A DNA stretch of 64,000 nucleotides from LMUY01 sp964235495 (GCA_964235495.1 CAXSAX010000012.1:1-64000), one strand, 5' to 3'; counted from the first letter of the stretch, positions 23,928 through 32,805 are shown. The notes: a model not told the origin generated them from the letters alone. Made by a program: numbers and translations.

Positions 23928-24808
23928 TGCAGCCCCTGTATCTCGGCCAGTAGGAAATCCCGGAAGACGGCAACCCGCTTCGAGTTCCTCAGCTCCTCCG
24001 GATAGACGAAGTACACGTCCATCTTCGGCGGCTTGAGGTCCGGCAGGATGCTTTGCAGCCCGGCGGCCTCGTCGCTCATCCAGGTGGGCAGCGCCGCAAT
24101 CCCGACCCCGGCGCGCACCGCCATCGCCATGGCTTGCAGCGAGTTCACCTCCAGCACCGCCCGGCGTGGCTGGCCGGTGCGCCGCCCGGCGTGCGCCAGC
24201 CAGTTGATGTCGGCCACCGGCGGGCGGTAGTCGCCGAACAGGATCAGCGCGTGGTCGTCCAGCTCCTCCGGGCGGCCCGGCGTGCCGTGCTGGGCGAGGT
24301 AAGGCTTCGAGGCCACGATGGTCCACCGGATCGTCATGAGGTGGCGCTGCACCAGGTCCGGCTGCTTCGGCGCGTGCATGCGGATCGCCACGTCGGCCTC
24401 CCGCATCGCCAGGTCCAGGTCGGAGTCGTCGAGCAACAGCGTCATGGTCACCTCCGGGTAGGCGGCCAGGAAACTGCCCACGCGGGAGGACAGCCAGTGC
24501 GAGCCGAAGCCCACGGTGGTCGTCACCTTCAGGCGGCCGGTCGGCTTCTCCTTGCTCTCCGTGAGCAGCGCCTCCGTCATCGCCAGCTTGGCGAACACCT
24601 CGCGCACCGTGCGGTTCAGGCTCTCGCCCTGCTCCGTCAGGATCAGGCCGCGGGCGTGGCGGTGGAACAAGGCAACTTGCAGGTTCTCCTCCAGCGCCGA
24701 GATCTGCCGGCTCACGGCGGACTGGCTGAGGTTCAGCGCGTCCCCGGCGTGGGTGAAGCTGCCAGCCTCCGCCACGGCATGGAACACCCGCAGCTTGTCC
24801 CAATCCAT
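23924..24808 (-). CDS. LysR-family regulator, LsrB/VtlR-like
   Basis: A 294-residue LysR regulator with an N-terminal winged helix-turn-helix (SFTHAGDALNLSQSAVSRQ, about 17-35) and a substrate-binding C-terminal domain. The DWDKLRVFHAVAEAGSFTHA opening is very close to the rhizobial LsrB/VtlR branch. Two in-frame ATGs lie 10 and 20 codons upstream; 24808 is preferred because it begins at the conserved DWDKLR and a purine-rich GGAAAAGGG precedes it. It lies between trxB (84 bases upstream) and the coupled quinone oxidoreductase, suggesting redox or electrophile control. The protein contains no cysteine. Confidence 0.88.
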   Translation of the reverse strand: MDWDKLRVFHAVAEAGSFTHAGDALNLSQSAVSRQISALEENLQVALFHRHARGLILTEQGESLNRTVREVFAKLAMTEALLTESKEKPTGRLKVTTTVGFGSHWLSSRVGSFLAAYPEVTMTLLLDDSDLDLAMREADVAIRMHAPKQPDLVQRHLMTIRWTIVASKPYLAQHGTPGRPEELDDHALILFGDYRPPVADINWLAHAGRRTGQPRRAVLEVNSLQAMAMAVRAGVGIAALPTWMSDEAAGLQSILPDLKPPKMDVYFVYPEELRNSKRVAVFRDFLLAEIQGLQ

Positions 24809-24891
24809 CGTCGGCCCTTTTCCGGGAATCGTTGCCATGCGGTGCAGAGTAACAGCCTCCGCCCGCATGTCTTGCGCGAATCCGGGCCAAA

Positions 24892-25893
24892 TCAGTCCCA
24901 GGCGCCGATCATCTGGTCCGTGCGTGCCTCCCGCGCGCGCAGGGCGGGCACCGGGGAGTGCTCGGCCAGGAACTTCTCGGCTTCCAGCGCGGCCATGCAG
25001 CCCATGCCGGCCGCGGTCACCGCCTGGCGGTAGCGCGGGTCCGCCACGTCCCCGGCGGCGAACACGCCGGGGACGTTGGTGGCGGTGGACCAGGGGGCGA
25101 TGCGGACATAGCCGGCCTCGTCCAGCTCCAGCTGGCCGCGCACCAGGGCGGTCGCCGGGTCATGCCCGATGGCGATGAACACCCCGTCCACGGGGATGTC
25201 CGTGGCGGCGCCCGCGCGGTCCCGCACCCGCACGCCGGTCACCGCCTTGGGGGACGCCGTGCCGAGGATCCCCTCCACCGCGCTGTCCCACACCACCCGC
25301 ACCTTCGGGTTGGCGAACAGCCGGTCCTGCAGGATGCGCTCGGCGCGGAAGCTGGCCCGGCGGTGGATCACCGTCACGGTGCGGGCGTGGTGGGTGAGGT
25401 AGAGCGCCTCCTCCACCGCCGTGTTGCCGCCGCCGACCACCGCCACGTCCTTGCCGCGGAAGAAGAAGCCGTCGCAGGTGGCGCAGGCCGAGACGCCGGC
25501 GCCGCTGAACGCCTTTTCCGAGGGCAGGCCGAGCCAGCGGGCCTGCGCGCCGGTCGCCAGCACCAGCGTGTCGGCGGTGTAGGTGTCGCCGCCATCGCCG
25601 GTGGCGCGGAACGGGTGGCTGGACAGGTCGAGCGCGGTGATCACGTCGTCCACCATGCGGGTGCCGACATGGGCCGCCTGCGCCGCCATCTGCTCCATCA
25701 GCCACGGGCCTTGCACGGCCTCGGCGAAGCCCGGGTAGTTCTCCACCTCCGTGGTGATGGTGAGCTGGCCGCCGGGCTGCATCCCCTGCACAAGCAGGGG
25801 GGAGAGGCTGGCCCGCGCGGCGTAGATCGCCGCTGTGTAGCCGGCCGGGCCGCCGCCCAGGATCAGGACGCGGCTGTGAATCGTCTGTGGCAT
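24892..25893 (-). CDS. trxB: Thioredoxin reductase
   Basis: NADPH-dependent flavoenzyme that keeps thioredoxin reduced. The 333-residue product has the FAD loop GGGPAG (13-18), the redox-active CATC (137-140) followed by DG, and the NADPH loop GGGNTAVEEALYL. A C-terminal GVFAAGDVADPRYRQ closes the flavin site. The length is normal. The gene is transcribed away from an Lrp/AsnC regulator across a 158-base gap containing a tandem direct repeat. Confidence 0.96.
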   Translation of the reverse strand: MPQTIHSRVLILGGGPAGYTAAIYAARASLSPLLVQGMQPGGQLTITTEVENYPGFAEAVQGPWLMEQMAAQAAHVGTRMVDDVITALDLSSHPFRATGDGGDTYTADTLVLATGAQARWLGLPSEKAFSGAGVSACATCDGFFFRGKDVAVVGGGNTAVEEALYLTHHARTVTVIHRRASFRAERILQDRLFANPKVRVVWDSAVEGILGTASPKAVTGVRVRDRAGAATDIPVDGVFIAIGHDPATALVRGQLELDEAGYVRIAPWSTATNVPGVFAAGDVADPRYRQAVTAAGMGCMAALEAEKFLAEHSPVPALRAREARTDQMIGAWD

Positions 25894-25945
25894 GGGGGTG
25901 CTCCGCGCCGTGAGGTGGGTGCGCTGAAATATCTGCCCGGCCCAC

Positions 25946-25974
25946 CCTTGTGCAAGCTGGCCTTGTGCAAGCTG
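25946..25974. repeat. Tandem 15-base direct repeat in the trxB-lrp divergent promoter region
   Basis: CCTTGTGCAAGCTG occurs at 25946-25959 and again at 25961-25974, a 15-base period. Each unit contains the partial dyad TTG-TG-CAA. Position between divergent genes, one encoding a regulator, fits an operator. Confidence 0.55.
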
Positions 25975-26051
25975 TCCCTTGCCGGTAGGGGCGGCTGCAA
26001 GATTGTTGCGCCTTGGCGCGCTTAACAGTGAAGACAGGCCATGCAGGACGC

Positions 26052-26531
26052 ATGAAGCACGCCCCCGCCGAGTTGCCCGAACTGGACGGCATCGACCGCC
26101 GCATTCTCGCCGAGCTGCAGCAGGACGGCCGCATGACCAACGTGGAGCTGGCCCGGCGCGCGGACATCTCCGCCCCGCCCTGCCTGCGCCGGGTGCGGCG
26201 GCTGGAGGAGGCGGGCATCATCCGCGGCTACCATGCCGACACCGACCCGGCGAAGCTGGGCTGGCCGATCGAGTTCTTCGCCATCGTCGGCCTGGACAGC
26301 CAGAAGGAGGCCGTGCTGGCCGGGTTCGAGCGCATGGTGGCCGCCTGGCCGGAGGTGCGGGCCTGCCACATGATCCGCGGCGGCGGCGACTTCCTGCTGC
26401 GCCTGCTGGCCCGCGACACGGCGCACGAGAACCGCCTGACCCAGGCGCTGACCGGGGCGGAGTCGGTGGCGCGGGTGCAGACGCTGCAAACCATCCGCAC
26501 CAGCCGCAGCATCGCGGGCGTGCCGGTCTGA
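26052..26531 (+). CDS. Lrp/AsnC-family transcriptional regulator
   Basis: A 159-residue regulator. It has an N-terminal AsnC-type helix-turn-helix (DGRMTNVELARRADISAPPC, about 24-43, then LRRVRRLEEAGIIRGY) and a C-terminal RAM (alpha-beta sandwich) domain for effector binding and octamer assembly. The ATG at 26052 follows GCAGGACGC; an earlier in-frame ATG lacks a ribosome-binding site. Such proteins sense amino acids and often control a divergent neighbour, here trxB, or autoregulate through the tandem repeat upstream. The effector cannot be predicted. Confidence 0.9.
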   Translation: MKHAPAELPELDGIDRRILAELQQDGRMTNVELARRADISAPPCLRRVRRLEEAGIIRGYHADTDPAKLGWPIEFFAIVGLDSQKEAVLAGFERMVAAWPEVRACHMIRGGGDFLLRLLARDTAHENRLTQALTGAESVARVQTLQTIRTSRSIAGVPV

Positions 26532-26600
26532 CTTTGTTGACGAGCCTGTGCCGCGGTCGCACATAGCCGCGGCGCGCGACGCAAACGATTGGGGCACGAC

Positions 26601-27230
26601 ATGACCGAGATCACGCTTTGGGGCTTCAGCGGCTCGACCTACGTCCGCACGGTGCGGATGCTGCTCGCCGAGAAGGAGGCGACGGGCTACCAGCAGGTGC
26701 CGGTCGACGTGCTCAAGGGCGAGCCCAAGAGCGAGGAGCACATGCAGCGCCACCCGTTCGGCAAGGTCCCCGTGGTGGACGTGGACGGCTTCCGCGTTCT
26801 CGAGACGTCCGCCATCGCCCGCTATCTCAACACGGTGCTGCCCGGCGCGTCCCTGGTTCCGCAGGACGCGAAGGATGCGGCGCGGATGGACATGGTGGTC
26901 AGCATCATCGACAGCTACGGCTACCTGCCGATCATCGGCGGCATTGTCGCCTACCACCTGTTCCCGGACTTCGTGGGCGGCAAGAACGCCGAGATGCACC
27001 ACGCCGGCCTGCGCGACGGCCGCAAGGCCATCACCGAGATCATGAAGCTGAAGGCCCAGTCTCCCTGGCTGGCGGGCGAGGCATGCAGCATCGCCGACCT
27101 GTACCTGGCGCCCATCATGGCCTACGTCACGATGACGCCGCACCAGGACGAGTTCCTGGGCATGCCCGGCGTGCGCGGCTGGTGGGACGCAATTTCCACC
27201 CGGGACAGCTTCACGGCGACGCAACCTTAA
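26601..27230 (+). CDS. Glutathione S-transferase family protein
   Basis: A 209-residue GST-fold protein. The N-terminal thioredoxin-like domain contains GFSGSTYVRTVRMLLAEK, with a Ser in the catalytic position, and HPFGKVPVVDVDGFRVLETS, the cis-Pro and gamma-glutamyl-binding ETS. The C-terminal domain is all-helical, with SIADLYLAP as the N-capping box motif. The frame is open to a TTG at 26589, but the ATG at 26601 with GGGG six bases earlier is preferred. It may take part in glutathione-dependent detoxification, consistent with the nearby trxB and quinone reductase (inference). Confidence 0.9.
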   Translation: MTEITLWGFSGSTYVRTVRMLLAEKEATGYQQVPVDVLKGEPKSEEHMQRHPFGKVPVVDVDGFRVLETSAIARYLNTVLPGASLVPQDAKDAARMDMVVSIIDSYGYLPIIGGIVAYHLFPDFVGGKNAEMHHAGLRDGRKAITEIMKLKAQSPWLAGEACSIADLYLAPIMAYVTMTPHQDEFLGMPGVRGWWDAISTRDSFTATQP

Positions 27231-27319
27231 GAAGCGCCACGAGCGGCAAGCGCCAACACCAGCGTCAGCTCGATCGCGGCATAAACCAGCAGCCTTAGTG
27301 GATTGCCTCTGCACTCCAC
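27227..27319 (-). CDS. Candidate 30-residue single-helix membrane peptide
   Basis: A minus-strand reading frame from GTG (27319) to TAA (27227-27229) encodes 30 residues whose core LRLLVYAAIELTLVLALAA is a convincing membrane helix followed by a short basic tail. The frame is open for about 16 further codons upstream, without another start codon. There is no strong ribosome-binding site, and its stop overlaps the convergent GST stop. It could be a real small protein or the remnant of a membrane protein gene. Confidence 0.25.
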   Translation of the reverse strand: MECRGNPLRLLVYAAIELTLVLALAARGAS

Positions 27320-27609
27320 TGAAGCTGCTGTAGGTAGCGGGACGACCAGGGGACCAACTCGATTTCACCCGGGGTCGCATTAGGTGGTGCGGTGACTTTG
27401 TCAACGGAATCCACTGGGCCGCTCCGTCCAGGGCCCTGATCTTAGCGACTGGCGACCTGGCGCGTCCGATCCAGCGTGACAGCTGTGCCTATACGACTAG
27501 CCCACGCTTGCCCGCACGCTGCCCTTGCTGCACAGCAGGCGAGCCGGGATGCGGCCGTCCAACAGATCGCGAGCTTGACGCCGCAAGCCCCCCGGCGGAC
27601 CAAGCGCCC
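27320..27609. other. Gene-poor gap between GST and the glycosyltransferase
   Basis: Together with the small frame before it, this forms a 379-base gap. It is somewhat richer in AT and stop codons than its surroundings. A second short minus-strand frame (27295-27414, 39 codons, GTG start) is open but has no ribosome-binding site. I see no RNA gene, mobile-element end or clear promoter. Confidence 0.4.
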
Positions 27610-28692
27610 ATGCCGCCCGAGCTGTCCGTCATCGTGCCCTGCTACAATGAGCGGGCCAATGTCCGCCCGCTCGTGGCCCGGCTGGACGCCGCCCTGCACG
27701 GTACGGCCTGGGAAGCCGTGTTCGTGGACGATAACAGCCCCGACGGCACCGCCGCCGAAATCCGCGCCGTCGCAGCCGTAGACCCGCGCGTGCGCTGCAT
27801 TCGCCGCATCGGACGCCGCGGCCTGTCCTCGGCCGTGCTGGAGGGGGCGCTGTCCTCCTCCGCCCCATACATCGCTGTCATCGACGGGGACCTGCAGCAC
27901 GACGAGACCCGCCTGCCGGATTTGCTGGCCGCCGTGCGCGCCGGGGCGGACCTTGCCGTCGGCAGCCGCCGGCTGCCCGGCGGCGACTCGGCCGGGCTGG
28001 ATGGCACCTGGCGGCATCGCCTCTCGGCCGCCGGCACCCGGCTGGCCGAGCAGGCCCTGCCGGTGCGGCTGCACGACCCGATGAGCGGCTTCTTCCTCAT
28101 GCCGCGCCCACTGTTCGAGCGGCTGGCGCCCCACCTGACCGCGCAGGGGTTCAAGATCCTGCTGGACCTGGTGCTGTCCGCCCCATCGCCGCTGCGGGTG
28201 ACGGAAATCCCTTGCCAGTTCCACCCCCGCGCCGCTGGCCGGAGCAAGCTGGACGTGCTGGTGCTGATCCAGTTCGTCGCACTGCTGCTGGACAAGGCGA
28301 CCCGCGGCCTGCTGCCGCTGCGCTTCGTTTCGTTCGCCCTGGTGGGGGCCGTGGGCGTCCTGGTGCACCTGCTGGTGCTGAGCGCGGCGCGGCAGGGCGG
28401 CGCATCGTTCGGGGCGTCCCAGGCAGTGGCCACGCTGGCGGCGGCGGTGGCGAACTTCCAGCTCAACAATGCCATCACCTATCGTTCCTCCCGGCTGCGC
28501 GGTCCGGCGCTGTGGCGAGGCCTGTCCCTGTTCCTGGTCGTATGCGGCCTCGGCGCCTACGCCAACATCGGTATCGCCCGCCTGCTGTATTCGAACCATG
28601 CCGGATGGACGCCGGCCGGGCTCACGGGGGCGGTGATCGGGCTCGTCTGGAACTACGCCATTAGCGCGACCCTGGTATGGCGCGCGCGCTGA
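27610..28692 (+). CDS. GT2 glycosyltransferase with GtrA-like membrane domain
   Basis: A 360-residue two-domain protein. The N-terminal GT-A domain (about 1-230) has ELSVIVPCYNERANVRPLV, the nucleotide-binding VFVDDNSPDGT, and DGDLQHDE, where the DXD-like Asp binds metal. This is the dolichol/polyprenyl-phosphate mannosyl- or glucosyltransferase type. The C-terminal part (about 238-360) holds four hydrophobic helices of the GtrA family, with FQLNNAITYR. It likely charges undecaprenyl phosphate with a sugar that a GT-C enzyme then uses. The next gene, overlapping by 16 bases, is such an enzyme. The ATG at 27610 is chosen because it begins at the conserved fold; frame upstream has no family similarity. 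Confidence 0.9.
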   Translation: MPPELSVIVPCYNERANVRPLVARLDAALHGTAWEAVFVDDNSPDGTAAEIRAVAAVDPRVRCIRRIGRRGLSSAVLEGALSSSAPYIAVIDGDLQHDETRLPDLLAAVRAGADLAVGSRRLPGGDSAGLDGTWRHRLSAAGTRLAEQALPVRLHDPMSGFFLMPRPLFERLAPHLTAQGFKILLDLVLSAPSPLRVTEIPCQFHPRAAGRSKLDVLVLIQFVALLLDKATRGLLPLRFVSFALVGAVGVLVHLLVLSAARQGGASFGASQAVATLAAAVANFQLNNAITYRSSRLRGPALWRGLSLFLVVCGLGAYANIGIARLLYSNHAGWTPAGLTGAVIGLVWNYAISATLVWRAR

Positions 28693-30074
28693 TCCTGCTC
28701 GGGCTGCTCACGGCCGTGCGGCTGCTGGTGGCGGGCTGGGCGCCGTTGTCGGCGGACGAGGCCTATTACTGGGTGTGGTCGCGCGCCCTCGCGCCGGGTT
28801 ACCTGGACCATCCTCCCATGGTGGCTCTGTGGATTCGGGCGGGCACGGCCTTGGCAGGGCAGGGCACGCTTGGCATCCGATTGCTCGCTCCGCTGGCCGC
28901 GGCGGGCGGCTCCGTGCTGCTCGCGCAGGCGGCCGAGGATCTGTTTCCCGGCCGCCGCCTCGGCGTGCCGGCGGCGGCCCTGCTGAATGCCACCCTGCTG
29001 CTCGGCGCCGGCGCCGTCACCATGACGCCAGACACCCCGCTGCTGTTTTTCTGGGTTGCGGCGCTGGCAGCCATGGCGCGGCTGATCCGGACGGGGCAGG
29101 GCGCATGGTGGCTGGCGGCTGGGCTGCTGTCCGGCGCGGCGCTGGACAGCAAGTACACCGCGGCGCTGCTCGGGGTGGGCCTGGCCGCGTGGCTGGCCGC
29201 GGCGCCCGAGGGCCGGCGCTGGCTGCGGACGCCGTGGCCTTGGGCTGGCGGGCTGCTGGCCGCCGGGTGCTTCGCCCCCGTGGTCTGGTGGAACGCGGTG
29301 CATGGCTGGGCCAGCTTTGCCAAGCAGGGCGGACGCACCGGCGACTGGCGCCCGGCGGACGCGCTGGGCCACGTCGCGGAGCTGCTAGGCGGCCAGCTGG
29401 CGCTCGGCACGCCGGGCGTGGCGATGCTCTGCGTCGCGGGCATGTGGTTGGCGGCGCGGCGCTGGCGTCAAGGCGCCGCGCCCGCCCTGCTGGCCGCGCT
29501 GACGCTACCGGGGGTGGCGGTGTTCCTGCAGCACGCGCTGGGCGACCGGGTGCAGGCGAACTGGCCGGCGGTGCTGTTTCCCGCCGCCTGCATAGCCGCC
29601 ACCGCCTATGCCCCGCGGTTCTGGCGGCCCGCGGCCTGGCTCGGCTTCGCCGTCACCGGCATCGTCTATGTCCAGGCCACCGCCGCCTTTCCCTTGCCGC
29701 GCCGGCTGGACCCGACGATGCTCCGGATGGGCGGCTGGCTCGGCTTCGCCGAGCAGATCGGGTCGCGGAACGCCGCCTTCGTCGCGGCCGACAACTACGG
29801 CACCGCCGCCATCCTCGCGCACGACCTGGCCGGCCCCGTCATCGGGACGGAGTCTCGCTGGGACCTGTTCGCCCTTCCGGTCGCGCCGCTCGCCGGGCAA
29901 ACCGGCCTGCTGGTCCGCAGCCGTCGCCGCGCCGGGCCGCCTGACCCGGCGCCGTGGCTGTCCGTCACCCCGGCCGGAACCATCGCCCGCAGCCGGGGCG
30001 GCGTGGTGGCGGAGGAGTACAACCTCTTCCGCGTCACCGCGCGTGGGGACATGGTGCAGCTTCCCAGCCGCTGA
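28677..30074 (+). CDS. GT39/ArnT-like polyprenyl-phosphate-dependent glycosyltransferase
   Basis: A 465-residue integral membrane GT-C protein. The first periplasmic loop contains SADEAYYWVWSRAL, whose acidic DE pair is the catalytic signature of the PMT/ArnT family. LDHPPMVALW follows, also typical. About ten hydrophobic helices span the rest, then a C-terminal periplasmic domain. It would transfer a sugar from the lipid carrier made by the overlapping GT2/GtrA protein to an envelope acceptor such as lipid A, LPS core or protein. The exact sugar and acceptor are unknown. Confidence 0.88.
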   Translation: MARALILLGLLTAVRLLVAGWAPLSADEAYYWVWSRALAPGYLDHPPMVALWIRAGTALAGQGTLGIRLLAPLAAAGGSVLLAQAAEDLFPGRRLGVPAAALLNATLLLGAGAVTMTPDTPLLFFWVAALAAMARLIRTGQGAWWLAAGLLSGAALDSKYTAALLGVGLAAWLAAAPEGRRWLRTPWPWAGGLLAAGCFAPVVWWNAVHGWASFAKQGGRTGDWRPADALGHVAELLGGQLALGTPGVAMLCVAGMWLAARRWRQGAAPALLAALTLPGVAVFLQHALGDRVQANWPAVLFPAACIAATAYAPRFWRPAAWLGFAVTGIVYVQATAAFPLPRRLDPTMLRMGGWLGFAEQIGSRNAAFVAADNYGTAAILAHDLAGPVIGTESRWDLFALPVAPLAGQTGLLVRSRRRAGPPDPAPWLSVTPAGTIARSRGGVVAEEYNLFRVTARGDMVQLPSR

Positions 30075-30086
30075 GGAGCCTGCCCG

Positions 30087-31052
30087 ATGCCATTGCCGAC
30101 CCCGCAGGACGTGCAGGACGCCCAGGCCCGCATCGCCGGCTATGTCGTCCGCACCCCGCTGCTCCGCAACGCGCACCTGGACGAGTGCGCCGGCGCCACC
30201 GTGCTGGTCAAGGCGGAGCCGTTGCAGCGCACCGGCTCGTTCAAGCTGCGCGGCGCCACCAACGCCATCCTGCGTCTGACGCCGGCGGAGCGGGCGGCGG
30301 GCCTGGTCACCCACTCCTCCGGCAACCACGGCCAGGCGGTCGCCTGCGCCGCGGCTGGGCTGGGCGCGCGCGCCACCGTGTTCATGCCGGCTGACGCGCC
30401 CGCCATCAAGGTCGAGAGCACCCGGCGCTGGGGAGCCGAGGTCATCCGCTACGACCGGCGGACGGAGAACCGCGAGGCGCTGTCCGCCGCGTTCGCCGCC
30501 CGCACCGGCGCGCGGCTGGTGCCGCCGTACGACCACCGCGACGTGATCGCCGGGCAGGGCACGCTGGGGCTGGAGATAGCGCAGGACGCTCCGGCGGCGA
30601 TGGACGCGCTGCTGGTGTGCACCGGCGGCGGCGGGTTGGTCGCCGGGTGTGCCCTGGCGATGGCGGCTGTCTCGCCAGGCACGAGGGTGTTCGCGGTGGA
30701 ACCGGAGGATTCGGATGATACCGCCCGCTCGCTGGCCGCGGGCCGCCGGGTGGCCAACGCGCCCGGCGGGTCGCTGCTGTGCGATTCGCTGCTGGCGCCG
30801 ATGCCGGGCGAGCTGACCTTCCCGGTGAACCAAGCCCGCCTGGCGGGCGCAGTCGCTGTGCAGGACTCCGATGTTTTGGCCGCTATGGCATTCGCCTTCA
30901 CCCACCTCAAGCTGGTGGTCGAGCCCGGTGGCGCTGTGGCCCTGGCCGCTTTGCTGTCGGGGCGGTGGCAGTCCCGCAGCCAGGTCGTCGGCATCGTGCT
31001 CAGCGGCGGCAACGTGGACCCGGCGGTGTTCGCCCGCGCGCTTGCCGCCTGA
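30087..31052 (+). CDS. Threonine/serine dehydratase-like PLP enzyme
   Basis: A fold-type II PLP enzyme of 321 residues. The Schiff-base lysine is K53 in GSFKLRGATNA, the substrate/phosphate region SSGNHGQA is at 77-84, and the PLP phosphate loop TGGGG is near 174-178. It lacks the C-terminal ACT-like regulatory domain of biosynthetic IlvA, so it is the catabolic/short type: threonine ammonia-lyase, serine racemase-like, or EutB of the hydroxyectoine pathway. GAGGAG precedes the ATG. It follows the GT39 gene by 12 bases and precedes glf, neither of which suggests its substrate. Confidence 0.87.
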   Translation: MPLPTPQDVQDAQARIAGYVVRTPLLRNAHLDECAGATVLVKAEPLQRTGSFKLRGATNAILRLTPAERAAGLVTHSSGNHGQAVACAAAGLGARATVFMPADAPAIKVESTRRWGAEVIRYDRRTENREALSAAFAARTGARLVPPYDHRDVIAGQGTLGLEIAQDAPAAMDALLVCTGGGGLVAGCALAMAAVSPGTRVFAVEPEDSDDTARSLAAGRRVANAPGGSLLCDSLLAPMPGELTFPVNQARLAGAVAVQDSDVLAAMAFAFTHLKLVVEPGGAVALAALLSGRWQSRSQVVGIVLSGGNVDPAVFARALAA

Positions 31053-31107
31053 TCTGGCCCAACCAGCGACCACCGTGCTACAGCGCCGGACCAACTTAGG
31101 ATGACCG

Positions 31108-32241
31108 ATGAAGCAGAGGGTTCTGGTAGTCGGCGCAGGATTCGCCGGCGCCTGCTACGCGCGCGAGCTGGCCGAGGCCGGCCACCACGTCAGCCTGATC
31201 GACCGGCGGTCCCACATCGCGGGCAACGCCTATGACGAGGTGAGTGCGGATGGCGTGCGGGTCCACCGCTACGGCCCCCACCTGTTCCACACCAACAACG
31301 AGGATGTGGTCGCGTGGCTGCGGCGCTTCGGCGAGCTGGTGCCTTACGAGCACAAGGTGGAGGCGACGGTGCCGCCTGGCCGCCGGGTGCCGCTGCCGGT
31401 CAACCGCCAAACGATCAACGCCGTGTTCGGCCTCAGCCTGGCGGACAGCGATGCCGTGGCCGCATTCCTCGCCAGCCAGGGCGAGCCGATCGCCGCGCCG
31501 CGCAACGCCGGGGAATACCTGCGCAGCCGCATCGGCCCCGTGCTGACGGACCTGTTCTTCCGCCCCTACACCAAGAAGATGTGGGCGCTCGACCTGGAGG
31601 ACCTGGACGCCGCCGTGGTCAAGCGCATCCCGCTGCGCGACGACGACGAGGACCGCTATTTCCCGAACGATCGCCATCAATATCTGGTGCGGGACGGCTA
31701 CACCGCGCTGTTCGAGCGGCTGCTGGACCACCAGCGCATCCAGGTGACGCTGCGTCAGGGCTTCGAGCGCGAGATGCTCGGCGAGTTCGACGCCTGCTTC
31801 AACTCCATGCCGATCGACGTGTTTTTCGACGACGCTTTTGGCCCGTTGCCCTACCGCTCCATCCGCTTCCACCACCGCAGCGAGCCGAATGGCTACGGCG
31901 ACGGCCATGCCTCCGTCACCAACTTCACCGACGCCGGGCCGTACACCCGCGAGACTGACTGGGGGCGGCTGCCGGGCCACCGCGTGACCGAGAGCGGGCG
32001 CAAGACGGTGACGCTGGAGGAACCGTGCGACTACGCCGACAACGATTACGAGCGCTACTACCCGGTGAAGACCAGCGACGGCCGCTACGAGGCGATCTAC
32101 ACCCGGTACAAGGATCTGGCCGAGCAGACCGGCGCCTGCCAGTTCATCGGGCGCTGCGGGACGTATAAATACCTGGACATGCACCAAGTCATCAACCAGT
32201 CCCGCGCTGGGGCGCAACGATGGCTGGCCCAGGCTGGCTGA
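31108..32241 (+). CDS. glf: UDP-galactopyranose mutase
   Basis: FAD-dependent mutase that converts UDP-galactopyranose to UDP-galactofuranose for surface polysaccharides. The 377-residue protein opens with VLVVGAGFAGACYAREL (FAD loop) and continues with HIAGNAYDE and RYGPHLFHTNNEDV. The diagnostic FFRPYTKKMW and the C-terminal CGTYKYLDMHQVI close the active site. The length and motif order are normal. Together with the upstream membrane glycosyltransferases this points to envelope glycan synthesis, although no other galactofuranose gene is in the window. Confidence 0.95.
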   Translation: MKQRVLVVGAGFAGACYARELAEAGHHVSLIDRRSHIAGNAYDEVSADGVRVHRYGPHLFHTNNEDVVAWLRRFGELVPYEHKVEATVPPGRRVPLPVNRQTINAVFGLSLADSDAVAAFLASQGEPIAAPRNAGEYLRSRIGPVLTDLFFRPYTKKMWALDLEDLDAAVVKRIPLRDDDEDRYFPNDRHQYLVRDGYTALFERLLDHQRIQVTLRQGFEREMLGEFDACFNSMPIDVFFDDAFGPLPYRSIRFHHRSEPNGYGDGHASVTNFTDAGPYTRETDWGRLPGHRVTESGRKTVTLEEPCDYADNDYERYYPVKTSDGRYEAIYTRYKDLAEQTGACQFIGRCGTYKYLDMHQVINQSRAGAQRWLAQAG

Positions 32242-32292
32242 CAAGGCTGACCCAGGGCGGAACCGCCGAGGTATCGGCGTGTTCACGCCACC

Positions 32293-32805
32293 ATGCAGGG
32301 TGCAGATCGTGTCAACGAAGAGCTGGAAGTCGGTTTCGACGAGTTCTTCGAGCAGAAATGGGTGTGGGCGGAGCGGGCCGGCCGATTGGTGATGGTGACG
32401 TTCGTGGCTGCGGGCCTGGCCGGGTTCATGGGGCACGGCGCCTATAGCCACCGCACCGCCAAGAGCCCCGAAGCCGCTTTGGCCGTTGATTTCGAGCCGG
32501 TCGCCCGCTCCCAAACCAACACGCAGATCACCTTCCACCTTGATAACCCGACACAGGCTCCGACGCTCGACCTGTTCGTTAGCACCAACTTGGTCGAGCC
32601 GATGGGCTTGAAGGCCATGGTGCCGCAGCCGGTGGATACGAAGCTGGTGAAAGATGGGATGGTGATGACCGTGGCAGTCCCCTCGGGCACCCGCGATGCC
32701 GAGTTTCGGTTGATGCTGGAACCGAGCGTCATCGGCGACCAAGAGATGGAAGCCCGCCTCAATGACCACGCCATGCTGCGCTGGACCCAGTTCGTGGCGC
32801 CATAG
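32293..32805 (+). CDS. Single-pass membrane-anchored protein, unknown function
   Basis: A 170-residue protein that I do not recognise. An acidic cytoplasmic N terminus (1-30) is followed by one hydrophobic helix (about 31-50, RLVMVTFVAAGLAGFMG) and then a soluble extracytoplasmic domain with alternating beta-like segments (TQITFHLDN, LDLFVSTN, MVMTVAVPSG). It sits 25 bases before a DUF421/YetF-like gene and may be its partner. No strong ribosome-binding site is seen, so the start is less certain. Confidence 0.6.
   Translation: MQGADRVNEELEVGFDEFFEQKWVWAERAGRLVMVTFVAAGLAGFMGHGAYSHRTAKSPEAALAVDFEPVARSQTNTQITFHLDNPTQAPTLDLFVSTNLVEPMGLKAMVPQPVDTKLVKDGMVMTVAVPSGTRDAEFRLMLEPSVIGDQEMEARLNDHAMLRWTQFVAP

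Noticed and set aside
20529..24005. Plus-strand open frame of over 1100 codons across the flavoprotein, LhgO-like and quinone reductase genes
   Set aside because: It runs antisense or out of frame through well-supported genes and encodes Arg/Gly/Ala-rich low-complexity sequence. Long empty frames are expected at this GC content.
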